Source: Gadus chalcogrammus (taxonomy: Eukaryota > Chordata > Actinopteri > Gadiformes > Gadidae). From it: DNA of 64,000 nt. Shown here piece by piece: positions 16,501 to 26,174 of this stretch (positions are counted from its first letter, which is position 1; the number at the start of each line of letters is the position of its first letter). Location: NCBI RefSeq assembly GCF_026213295.1, contig NC_079413.1, positions 15,055,657 through 15,119,656 on the forward strand, in the 5' to 3' direction. The translations under genes and the position numbers were made by a program. The notes below the pieces were generated by a model. It ran no database searches, was not told the DNA's origin, and was given only the letters and a program-made list of their open reading frames with translations.

Positions 16501-19354
16501 ACTCCACCTACAGGGGCAAAACATGCAGGTCAGAAACACCAGTACTGCTCCGGTTATGTGAAAAATATATTTTTTAAGAGATATGGACAATAATATTATC
16601 TTCTTTCAAACAATATATTGAGATGAAATGATGTAATGGAACAAAAAACAGATTCTAAGTGGATATCATTTATTTAACAAAAATGCACATTTCTGCTGAG
16701 GAAAAAGTTAAAGGACACCCTATCCCTTAGTAGCTGCAATTGCTCCATTTGGCTGAAATGACCTTAATTAGATGTTTCCTGTACCGGTCTACAAGTCTGA
16801 CATTGGTTGGGAGAAAGATTATCCCACTCCTCCATGCAGAATTCTTGCAGATGTGTGATGTTTGAGGGGGCGTTCGCACAACCTAGGGGGGGCGCTGGGA
16901 ACGTGAATGAACTTTCATTTATTGGTTTCTTACCCCTCTACCGTCTCAGCTACTTTTTACTGTCTATGTGCAGTGTAACCGTGCTCATACAGCGCGGTTC
17001 GGTCCTGCATACGCCCGGACTCCCGTTACATCAGCTATCGTCATGATCTCTATCGCTGATAAACATAACCCATGTTCGCGGGTTCACAATTCAATAACCA
17101 ACACAACACAATCAAACATGGGCGATAGCAAAAAAAACAACGAATTTGTTTCATAGCCGTTTTCCTCCTTCTTCTTGCTGTTGTTAAGTTCCAGCTGCTC
17201 TGAGCATAGTCTCCACGAAAAGACTGTTGCATTTCAAATGCAAAATATATAGTCCTAATTAGGCCTCTGCGCGCGGTGCCCGTGGTTCCAGGGCTGCAGT
17301 GCCCGCGTTGCCCGGGCTGCTGTCAAAGTGCCCACAGTTCCAGGGCCATTCATTCATTCACGGGGCACGGCGGGAGTCGCGGGAGTGCCGTGGTGCCCGG
17401 GCCACGGAGTGCCGCGGCCGGGGCACGACGGGAGACGTGGCAGCCAGGAGTCGCGGGAGTGGCGGGAGTGGCCGCGTCACGGTGAATGAATGTTCTCGCT
17501 CGCTCGACGCTCTGGAAGTTTAGTTGGATTTATTACAGTGATGGCCAGTGCTGTTAGCCAATCAGAGGTGAGACATTTGCATGTCATGAATATTTATTTA
17601 TATTTTTTCCACCAAAACCGACTCAGAGGGCATTCATTGCTATTAGTGACTACCGCAAAATCAATGAAAACGATGCAATGACACCTTGAGCAATATAACA
17701 CGAGTGTGAGTGGGGTTGTTAATTTATTTAATTGTTTTTACTGGAAGGGGGGGTGGGGGCGCCAGAGGATCAGGTTAAGGTCAGGGGGGCGTTTGCTCAA
17801 AAAAGGTTGAGAACCACTGCTCTATATAGTGCTGCTGCCCGACCCGTCTCCCTGGCAAATATATATCACTAGACACTCAGGACTCCTACCGGTGATCGGC
17901 TCTTTAGTTCCCCGGGTCAAATTGTAGCAATTTGAAGCGTCAATATCTTTCACAATTACAAACTTGATGTTGGAACAAACCTATTTCAGGATCACCCACA
18001 ATGCAATGGCGAAGACTTTATTTTGGACTACTTTTAATTAGATAGCCTGCTTCAAAACACATATCAACATAATAAGAAACCTTTTCATAAGAGGTCGGAA
18101 AAAAGTTGAGTGTTCTATTTTTCACGTACTTAATACCTTCGGTATTTCTAAATACCTTGGTATACTGTAATACCGCCCAAGCCTTCATATCAGTCCGCAG
18201 CATCTCAACTGGATTAATATCCTGGCTTTGACATGGCCATTCCAGAACTCTCAACTTCTTCCTTTTAGCCATTTTCTCGTGGATTTACTGATGTTTTGGA
18301 TCATTGTCATGTTGCATGGTCAATTTTCTGACATATCGTCTCACATTTTCTTCAAGCACCCTCTGTTACAATAAACAATTTCTGGTGGATTCTATGATGG
18401 TGAGCTGGCCAGAAACTGCTGCAGCAAATCAGCCCCAATGACATGACATTTCCACCCACATGCTTCAGTTGGTATGAGGTTCTTGTTCTCGGGCAAAATT
18501 TAGTTTTGCATTGATGACGGCAAGGGTTCTTCCTAGCACACCTTCTATGCAAATCAGACTTGTGTAGTCTCTTTCTAAAAATAGCCTCTACTACCTTCTT
18601 CCTAAAGCCCCCAGAGCTCTTTTGATCCACCATAGTGATACCACTCCCTTCAACATTCAAGAGCAAACCTAACTAAATGACTCGGTTTAAATATGATGGG
18701 CTCCTCTAAATCCTCTCTATCGATGTTCTCATCATTTGCACCTGATGTGGTGCACTTTGTTCTAATTGTAGGCATTTTAAGCAGTAATAAAAGTGTGGGT
18801 ATCCTAACAACCACACTTTTTTTTCTTTTTTCTTGGGTCGTTTTCCTCCCAAGAAAATTGCATATCTATTAATTATGTCTTCCAAAGATATTTTTTTTTA
18901 TTTCTTTCAGTCTTTTTTCATTAGGTTATTACATCCATCTCTTAATAATGCTAAAATGAAGATAATATGTCTATATCTTTTAATATGTGGAAAAAGACAA
19001 AGGTTTTCATGGGGTGTCTTTTTCACCTTTTCACATTACATGTATTTACAATACGTATATACAATAACGTTTTCCTGGTAAAACATGAGTACCGATTTGT
19101 TTTTCGGTACCGGTACACCGAACAACCATAGTCTGTGGTCATATCCCGTCGACCTGTGTAATCCCCTCCCAAAGGACCCGTTCGGAGAGAAGCGCGGGCG
19201 GTTCGACTACCAGGGCCTGCTCACTCGCCTCGGCGCCACACACCTCAGGATCCGCGAGAAGACCCCTGCGGAGGATGAGCACAACGGGGACTCAGACTCA
19301 AACAGCAGCTCCTCCGAGACGGACCCCGACAGCCAGGGCAGCTCTCAGCCTTGA
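13526..19354 (+). CDS. ube2z: ubiquitin-conjugating enzyme E2 Z (UBA6-specific E2)
   Basis: UBE2Z accepts ubiquitin (and FAT10) from the E1 enzyme UBA6. Seven coding exons join in frame: 13526-13929, 14128-14200, 14511-14698, 15288-15399, 15855-15967, 16438-16528 and 19175-19354. They give 386 residues, longer than human (354) because of the low-complexity Ser/Gly/Ala N terminus. The E2 fold begins near residue 136 ([17 protein letters not shown]). It includes [10 protein letters not shown], the HP-containing [12 protein letters not shown], and the active-site Cys217 in GKVCLSILG. The family-specific insert and C-terminal extension follow ([38 protein letters not shown]). The protein ends in an acidic Ser-rich tail. 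Splice phases are all consistent with GT-AG introns. The last intron is 2.6 kb and full of nested transposons. The gene looks intact. Confidence 0.96.
14080..14126 (+). repeat. (CT)n tract forming the ube2z intron 1 acceptor
   Basis: A CT-rich simple repeat runs directly into the acceptor 'ctcctcag', so the microsatellite doubles as the polypyrimidine tract of exon 2. Length variation here could affect splicing; that is inference. Confidence 0.7.
16868..17819. mobile_element. hAT-type MITE or insertion nested in the Tc1 relic
   Basis: The right end, 'aaaaggttgagaaccactg' ending at 17819, is the classic inverted form of the CAGTGGTTCTCAACC hAT terminus. No matching left end is intact, so the left boundary is a guess from the break in the Tc1 sequence. 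The middle (17262-17480) is very GC-rich with repeated gtgccc/gggcac words. An 11-bp inverted pair cattcattcac/gtgaatgaatg flanks part of it. Confidence 0.45.
17820..18181 (-). repeat. inverted repeat copy A
   Basis: This block contains 'gtgctgctgccc', 'accggtgatcggctcttta', 'cataagaggtcggaaaaaag' and 'ggtatactgtaataccgcc'. A second copy in the opposite orientation occupies about 19785-20250, so the two copies flank the last ube2z exon. The end sequence 'ggtat...taccgcc' suggests an inactive MITE. Confidence 0.6.
18187..18666 (-). pseudogene. Tc1-like transposase, broken
   Basis: On the - strand, 18666-18352 reads through a Tc1-type helix-turn-helix/linker region ([17 protein letters not shown]) and the [11 protein letters not shown] stretch that corresponds to the family's HGGGNIMLWG motif. 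A second piece in another frame (18272-18187) gives [14 protein letters not shown], the family's LEWPSQSPDLNPIE motif carrying the second catalytic Asp. Frameshifts separate the pieces and the N-terminal third is missing. Inactive. Confidence 0.75.
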
Positions 19355-19722
19355 CCGACCAGGTGACCACCTTATTCTACTAGAAATAGTCAACAAAAAA
19401 CCTTTGATTGTATGCTGTATGACGTAAAGTTTTGCTTGTGTTGTTTTTGTACAGTGGAAAACAAAATGTCCGCCAACGTTTTCGGGTACATCAAAAAACG
19501 GGAGCCATGGAAATGCAAGATCAGCTAAGCACACCATCAGCGTGATGTGATGGCGCAAAGAGCATGGTCTGTTAGAGATTGACTATTGTTGGAAAATGGT
19601 ATCAGCTGCTAGCTAATTGCTGTTAAATTCTATGTTCATCTGGTAAGTTGTAATTCTCTACCAGTAACGTTGACGGGTACCCTCTCCCCTTTCGATTTTG
19701 CAGGTACACTATTGTATTCTGG

Positions 19723-19728
19723 AATAAA
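19723..19728 (+). terminator. polyadenylation signal of ube2z
   Basis: AATAAA at 19723-19728 follows the stop codon by about 370 bp. It is followed by the GT-rich stretch 'ctctgttc...gttgttc'. Confidence 0.65.
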
Positions 19729-19784
19729 ACTCTGTTCAAAAGGTGCAGGGTTGTTCAATGATATCTCTAGTAGGCTTGGTTGGT

Positions 19785-20250
19785 ATTAGGTATACCAGGG
19801 TATTTAGAAGAACTACGATCTTAAATACCGTTAAAGAAATTCAAACCCTTCTTTTTTCCGACATCTTATGAATATATTTTTTATTGAGTTGTGTATTTTG
19901 GCAACATGGATATATAATGAAATAGTTAAAAAATAAAGTCTTTGCAGTTGGGTAATTCCTCGCATTTCACACGTTTTTCAATAATGACCTTCCCAGCTGG
20001 TACGTCCTGACATCAAAACTAAAAGATACATTTATAGCTGTGGTGTTGTATTACAACAATCACACATCTCAAGTTTGAAAGTATATAATTTTTAAGTTGA
20101 AAGATATTGGATATTCAACAGATGTTGACGCTCCGAATTACAGGGATCCGGATCAGGGATCTAAAGAGGCGATCACCGGTAGCAGTCCTTTGTTTCTAGC
20201 GCTGTATATTTGCCCAGGAGATTGGGCGGGCAGCAGCGCTACTCTTTAGA
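19785..20250 (+). repeat. inverted repeat copy B
   Basis: This is the opposite-strand partner of the block at 17820-18181. It shares 'cttttttccgacatcttatg', 'aaagaggcgatcaccggtag' and 'gggcgggcagcagcgct' in reverse order. It is longer because of internal indels. Confidence 0.6.
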
Positions 20251-20259
20251 GCCATCATT

Positions 20260-21340
20260 TGGTCAATATTCTACACAGGAGGCGAGTTGCAAAGTACCCT
20301 GCCCTAAACGATAGCCTAACTAAAATAACCCAGCTACGTCTCACTGTTTTAGAAGTCTCTCCCGCTGCTCAGCAAAAAAAGGTTAAAAAAACTTGCCGGT
20401 GGTGCTCCGTTGTGGGTGTAAAGCACATGGACTGTATATAATACAGGTTAAACTTACTCTCCATATGTGTACATCGGTGGAATCCATCGCTCACTTTTAA
20501 AAGAAAGATGAGTGCACTAGTAGGTCCTCCTTGTTGAGATTTGAACCGAATCTATGCAAGAAGGGCTCATACGTCCTATCTATTCATTATTCAATAGGCC
20601 ATACGTATATTAAACAGAGCAGGACTTGTCGAAGTTGACAAGTTTCATATTAGACACACAGCATTGTAGCTAGACAGTGTCATACTTGCTACAATGACTT
20701 CTATCACCAGCAGCTCATCTTTAGTTTTTTTATTCTATTTATTTTTAAACAAATAACATATACCGTGTGCCCCGTTGAAATTACAGGTAGTTGGGGAAAA
20801 ATAATAATGCCTCCCAAGCCTAATTACTTGCTACAGTGATTGTTCCCCAATCAATAGTTTTCTTTACTTGGCCCATTCAGCAAAAGATTGGACCTAATAG
20901 GTTACGGTAATACCGTGTTCTTTCCTTTTCTTTTTTTCTCCCAAAACCTGAACACTTGTGATTGTGTAATATAATCTGCTGCTCATCCCATGGGTTGTAT
21001 TCTTGTTGTTAAAAGGCCTGTGTGCAAGTTTAATATGTCCTATGCAGTGATGAGGGACAGTGGGAAACTGTGGCAGGAGGTTGACGGCTATAATATCATC
21101 AGGGAAGATGCATTTGCGTAATGCAGAGAATGTAGAAACTATTGTTCTTGGCCTTCCCAAACAAGACTTCCGCCTCCTCTGTTGAGTGTTCAGCCCTGGT
21201 CTGGAATAATGCCACCCTACCTACATTGTTTGACATATCTGGCACGTTCAATTCTAACTCGCGGGCCGGGCTCAAAAGAAAAACTGTTGGTGTATCGAAA
21301 TACTTTAACCTGCGTCATATTGAAAATGTCCCAATGTGAA
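20260..21340. other. gene-free sequence 3' of ube2z
   Basis: No exon or intact element is recognised. Short fragments such as 'ggttacggtaataccgtg' (about 20899) resemble the ends of the repeat pair described above. Confidence 0.45.
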
Positions 21341-21346
21341 TGATTA

Positions 21347-22077
21347 CAGTTTTTCTCAGTCGCTTTGGTACATTTCTCAGATCAGAATTGAAATTTGCAG
21401 AACAGTAAGTGCATTTCTCAAAACAATTCGTACTATTAGCAAAACACCATGGATTTCATGCAAAAGCAAGTCTCAAAAGTAAATATCTGTGTCAATAAAC
21501 ATGTCAGTGCCATCAAAATGACAAGTCCTTGTGTTATTCTGTATGGATAAGACAGTCATATTGCTTAGTCATGTTGTCAATATAACAGTGTACTCTGGAG
21601 GGATGTTCTGATGTAAACCATGGCTAAAGTTTTGAAGACAATTATTGTAAAGTGTAAGTTACACCTTATGTGGGAGATTGATTTCAAGAGACTGGACAAG
21701 ATTCACATTTACGCTTTCAATTTACCAATTCAGGACAGATTTAGAAAAAAAGTCTAATGGAAATGTATAGAAATATGCTTGACATATTATGACAACTTGT
21801 TCAACCATTTTGCATGTAAAGACTAGACTGAGACTATTTAATAGAGACCCATTACAATACATTTTGATCAAAATGACATAAGCAATTGATAATGTAGGAA
21901 AGAGCAGAGAATTGTACATAATCATTTGCATGAATGTACCAAAGCATTTTTGCAACTTGTTCAAAGAAATGAGAAACTGCTTTTTTGATGTGCACAAATG
22001 ATGTGAAGATTGAACAGGTCGTTTTGAGAATTTCAATTCTGATCTGAGAAATGTACCAAAGCGACTGAGAAAAACTG
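21347..22077. mobile_element. 731-bp element with 51-bp near-perfect TIRs and TA target duplication
   Basis: The left end cagtttttctcagtcgcttt continues inward for about 50 bp ('ggtacatttctcagatcaga'). The right end is its inverted complement with no mismatch I can see over that length. TA dinucleotides flank both ends (21345-21346 and 22078-22079). TA duplication fits a Tc1/mariner or ISL2EU-like origin. The longest internal frame (139 codons, - strand) shows no transposase motif, so the element is non-autonomous. Confidence 0.75.
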
Positions 22078-22079
22078 TA

Positions 22080-22666
22080 TTATCTTTGAGACATGGGTTT
22101 AAAAAATAATGATACAATAAAATGACGGACTGAAGCACCACCTAGTGGTCACCTAGCTTGAAAATGACAACCATGCCTGTTGGAAAGATGACCTCTGCTG
22201 CCCTATACTGCAGCCCAGCCAGCACCAAAGAGGGATATTGTTGCCACAAAATAAAAAATCAATAACTCTTGGAAGCTCCCTCCTACGCTTGTTCTACTTG
22301 TTTTTACCGAAATAAATCACTCAGTAGAATGGCTGGTCAATTATGCTGTCTTCCTGCCATTTTCTGTTGAGTGTGACTTCAGAACAGATGAACTATGGAT
22401 AAGTGATTGGATTTGTGTTCATATTCTTTTAGAAAAAATTGGCTTGTAGGGAATAAAATGTTATGGATTAGCTTCAGATATATTTTCTAAAGCTGAAAAT
22501 ATTCAAATTACACTCAATGAAACTAGTCAATAATGATAATATATATCTGATTGCCTTGGGTTGCTGATGTTATCAACTACAACTGTGCCCCAACTACAGC
22601 TGTGTAAGAAATTAAAACATTTGTCTCAACCACAGCAACCTGGGCATGGGGCTTTAGTGCGCTTCA

Positions 22667-22701
<35 letters not shown>

Positions 22702-23330
22702 CTTTAGAGATAGTATATCTTCGTTCCAAAATCAATTGGTGAGATTCTGGGAAGAGTTGGGTCTTCAGATGTTTTCAAAGATGAGGAGGAATTCTGCAGA
22801 ACCGATGGAGCTGGTCAGTATTATTTGCTTGAGCGATAATTCATGGCCATAAGTTGACCCGATCCCAAATGTGGACTTTCTCTTCTGATGGATCTATCGG
22901 CGTCTGCCCCATGTAAACTTTTCTTTGTTTTCTTATTCCAAGCTGATGCATTTGCATTTTTGTAGTGGTGCAGCCGGCTCTTTGCCTCCTCATCCTCATG
23001 TGTGGGGGATCAGATTTTTTGGTACTTGGGGTTATACACTCATCTGATGTCCAATGGAAACATGGCTACATGCAACCATCAATTGGCCAAGTCCTTCTAT
23101 GAAGAATTATATAGACATAGAATAGAATACAATCAAACATGAATAGACATAACAAAGATGGAATGTTAAGGATGGGCCGAAGAGCCGACGGCGGCTGTAC
23201 CGTAAAGCTGGATTCCATTGATAAATTATCAAATTATCGCTGTGTCTGTTATAGGCACAAACAAAGTCTTCAAAATGGCAATCCATACATTTTGGGAGCT
23301 TCAGAAAAAAGGTAGCACTAAGCCTTTGCA
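22080..23330. other. gene-free sequence
   Basis: No exon is supported. A (TA)n run lies at 22671-22697. The word 'ccacctagtggtcacctag' near 22139 is a short, imperfect inverted repeat. Confidence 0.45.
22671..22697. repeat. (TA)n microsatellite
   Basis: A short perfect TA run of about 27 bp. Confidence 0.85.
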
Positions 23331-24379
23331 AAGCGGTGTGAAGGACATATACTGCATATACTATGTATGTCCCACTCTCTTCAGCTTGGGGTCAAATCAA
23401 ACCCTTTTCACCGAATCGGTATGAGCAAGGAAGAAGTTGACAACCCCCCTGACGAGGTAGCAATGTGGGTAATTAGGCAATGAGTGGAAATGGCGATCGG
23501 TCTTCTTGTCCAAACAGCCTCCAGTGACTCCATCGCCTTCCTCGTAGGAGATGGAGGAGTAGAACTGGTTTCCATCCACTGAACCGCCAACCTATGAAAG
23601 ATAAGGAGACATAACCTCACACCTGCTCATTCTTTAATCAAGTACACCGGATATGTGGGAAGCACCTAGCCTCTAGCCATACAAACGGGGGTCCCCCACA
23701 CAATCTCTCTATGTACTTTAACGTTTCAACCAACAATTGGTCAAGTCCATCTATGAAAAATTCCATAGAGAATTGTCAAAACCTTTTATAAAACAATGAA
23801 TAACATTTCCCGTTATTTTTAAGTCCATTTTCCGGCCATGAAAACGAGGAGAAAAAAATAAATAACCAAATGTGTGCGGCAAGCAGGGCTCACTGTGACA
23901 CCAATAATTAGGTTTTCTCAAGTGCATGTTCTGACCTGATTTAACCATTTCAAACTTTATTATAACAGCACTTCTGTCTTTGATCTCAAATACTTTATCA
24001 CTTTAGCTATTGGTTCAACTCTCATTTTAATGGTGTGCATGTTTACATTGTTTATTCCATTTAGAGTGTTCAAATATTTTCACGTGATTTAGGCCATTCA
24101 ACATTTCTTTAAGTCTTACACTATGTGGCTTTATTAAAACACATTTTCAACCTCACTTTGCACTAGAGCACTAACCGCATATTCTGCAGGAAATGCATTT
24201 TCTAGTTTTTACTACTATCAAAAAATATATATAATATAATTAGTCGATGAATAATGTGATTCTCACCACATCCAAATCTGGTGTTGCCTCCATCACCTCC
24301 ACCAGATCCTCGATCTTTGTTTGGTCAGTGAATAGAACTCGACTTGAGAGACAGCCAGGGTTCTGCCAGCAAACCAGCC
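23331..24379 (-). pseudogene. b4galnt2: beta-1,4-N-acetylgalactosaminyltransferase (B4GALNT2-like) pseudogene
   Basis: Functional B4GALNT1/2 enzymes transfer GalNAc in the Golgi to make GM2-type or Sda/CAD glycans. Two exons survive on the - strand. Exon 24379-24267 has a good acceptor (cccttccacag) and donor (gtgaga) and encodes GWFAGRTLAVSQV. After a frame change it continues FTDQTKIEDLVEVMEATPDL. Exon 23591-23331 begins VGGSVDGNQF and continues to YPHCYLVRGVVNFFLAHTDS, all family hallmarks. A deletion in the first exon removes the stretch expected to hold the metal-binding DxD motif. A TGA at 23399-23397 stops the second exon, after which similarity decays. In human, B4GALNT2 is a few genes away from UBE2Z, so this is probably the orthologous locus. 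The symbol choice over b4galnt1 rests on that. Confidence 0.8.
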
Positions 24380-25262
24380 CTGTGGAAGGGATGTTACTGT
24401 AGTGTGATATTGTGTTCATCTTTTTAAATTTGTTACCTTTTCATCCAGAGGCCCCTCTTCAACTGTAACATTCAACCATTTTCATAGAACAGCTCAGGGG
24501 CCTCATGTACTAATGTTGCGTACGCACAAAAACGTGGCGTACGTCCTTTTCCACGCTCACGTTCAGATGTACAAAACGTGAAATGACCGTAAAAATGTGC
24601 GGTCCCCACGCCAGCTCCAGAGCTGTCGTACGCACGTTTCTACAGCTATTGTTCCTTTGGCGACACTTAGAGGTGACGCTGGGAAACTGGGAAAAAAGGT
24701 GAAAACAATGACTCATCAGAGTGATTTGCACATCAGAAGTCCTTTTTCGATCAGATTTTCAAGCGAATTAACTCTTAAAGCGAATTAATTTGTAGCGACA
24801 TAAGAAGCGCCTAAACGGTTTTCCATCGACAGAATGATTATAGCGAATTAAAATTGTGTCACAATGCCCCGTGTTGAAGCGCATTTTTCTGACCCGCTAG
24901 ATGATTTTCCGTTGTCAATGCGCATGCGCGACATTCTATATCGCTTCAGCCGTTTTCCATTACTTTTATGTCGCTAGAACTTTCCCAAAACCACCTCTGC
25001 AGAGCGAATTAACTTAGTGCGACAAAATCGGCGTTAGAGCGATATAACGCTTTTTCCATCACATATGTCGCACTAACTTTTGATGCGCATCATTTTAAAG
25101 CGCATTATCTTTTTGATGGAAAAAGGAGAGACACACTAATGAACAATTAACACACCTTGCAATTATATGGGTGGCTATAAAAGCATGCGCAATGGATGAA
25201 GAAAATTGTTTTAAGAATGGCTGCGTTAGCGTTGTTAGAGGACATCGCAAATGGTCAAATCC

Positions 25263-25337
25263 GAAGGGCGCTGGAGACGCCGGGGCCGACGGAGGAGACG
25301 CCGGGGCCGACGGAGGAGACGCCGGGGCCGACGGAGC
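25263..25337. repeat. 24-bp minisatellite, three units
   Basis: Three tandem units of ggagacgccggggccgacgg (plus 4 bp) lie inside Harbinger element 1, near its Myb-like gene. On the + strand they read as an Ala-Gly-Asp repeat. No function is implied. Confidence 0.85.
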
Positions 25338-25425
25338 AATCCGTGCCCTCTCCTTGCTTGTCTATTCAAAAATAAAAAATTTAAGTTAATAAACACGAGT
25401 CAAAGTCTTTAATATCCTGGCATCT

Positions 25426-25893
25426 TTACGCACGACTTATGTGTATTGCAAGCAGCCAATTGACCAGTATAATTACAGCATTTATGACTTCAGCATATTT
25501 ACCGTGGGGATGATCGGTGTCCCCTTCATGGGCTCCCACCACTCCGGTGAGAGCCGTGTCACCGATCAAAGCGGCCACTCTCAAATCGAAGGGGGAGAGT
25601 TCCCCCACTCCCGTCCCCCCACCTGTTGCGGTCACGCTTCGGCGGTGGGCAGAAACCCTCCGCTTCACCTCCACCTTGAGGTCTGACCACTTCTTTTTAA
25701 TTTCAGAGTGTGTGCGCTGCTGAGACCCCACTGCATTGACGGCCTCGCAAACACTCTCCCACTCACTTCTCTTTTGTTTTGCATTTATCCCTGTTGACAG
25801 GGTTCCAAATAGCATATGCTTGCGCATTTCTACCTCGTGGAGCAAAATCTCGAGCTCAGACTCCGTGAAGTTTCGTTTTTTGCCTCTGTTCAT
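25426..25893 (-). CDS. Harbinger-encoded Myb/SANT-like DNA-binding protein
   Basis: The frame has 155 codons. Its start MNRGKKRNFTESELEILLHE opens a Myb/SANT-like three-helix domain, continued by KRSEWESVCEAVNAVG and EIKKKWSDLKVEVKRR. The pattern of an acidic first helix, a W in the second and KKWSDLK in the third is that of the accessory proteins of PIF-Harbinger transposons and of host NAIF1/MSANTD proteins. In active elements this protein imports the nuclease and binds the TIRs. The frame runs on to an arbitrary stop, so the C terminus may be truncated. Confidence 0.75.
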   Translation of the reverse strand: MNRGKKRNFTESELEILLHEVEMRKHMLFGTLSTGINAKQKRSEWESVCEAVNAVGSQQRTHSEIKKKWSDLKVEVKRRVSAHRRSVTATGGGTGVGELSPFDLRVAALIGDTALTGVVGAHEGDTDHPHGKYAEVINAVIILVNWLLAIHISRA

Positions 25894-26174
25894 GGTGCCA
25901 GGTGATCGGATTACGAGGTGAATCTCAGGTCCAGAGGCCTATTTAAATGAAATTGCATATTCAAATGAGGGCGTGGACAGGGAGGAGTTTGGCACGTCGG
26001 CATGTGCGCTCAATTCCACGTGGATTGAGATGTACAAAAGAAACGTGCTTGGATCCATGCGTTCGCACACTTTGATACATCTGAATTTATTTGTGCGTAA
26101 GACAGTTTCTTGGTTTTGGCGTACGCCAAGTTTTAGTATGAAATCCACGCAAGTCTTAGTACATGAGGCCCCAG

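Larger units (their letters stand above)
16640..19075 (-). mobile_element. Tc1-like transposon relic in ube2z intron 6
   Basis: Degenerate inverted repeats are visible: 'gaaaaagttaaaggacaccc' near 16702 and the complement of 'ggggtgtctttttcacc' near 19011. Between them lies a broken Tc1 transposase on the - strand. Other repeats have been inserted at about 16868-18181. The ends are approximate and the right end is close to the ube2z exon 7 acceptor. Confidence 0.55.
24498..26171 (-). mobile_element. PIF-Harbinger element 1 (internally deleted)
   Basis: The ends are GGGCCTCATGTACTAA... and ...TTAGTACATGAGGCCC, with subterminal 'gcgtacgcac' words typical of fish Harbinger elements. CAG flanks both sides (24495-24497 and 26172-26174). 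It carries a Myb/SANT-like gene on the - strand, but there is no room for the nuclease gene. The stretch 24770-25130 is a separate repeat rich in 'agcgaatta', 'tcgct' and 'ttttccat' words. Confidence 0.85.

Noticed and set aside
21722..22141. 139-codon - strand frame inside the 731-bp TIR element, considered as its transposase
   Set aside because: It has no helix-turn-helix or DDE-type motif, and it runs through the right TIR and past the element end.
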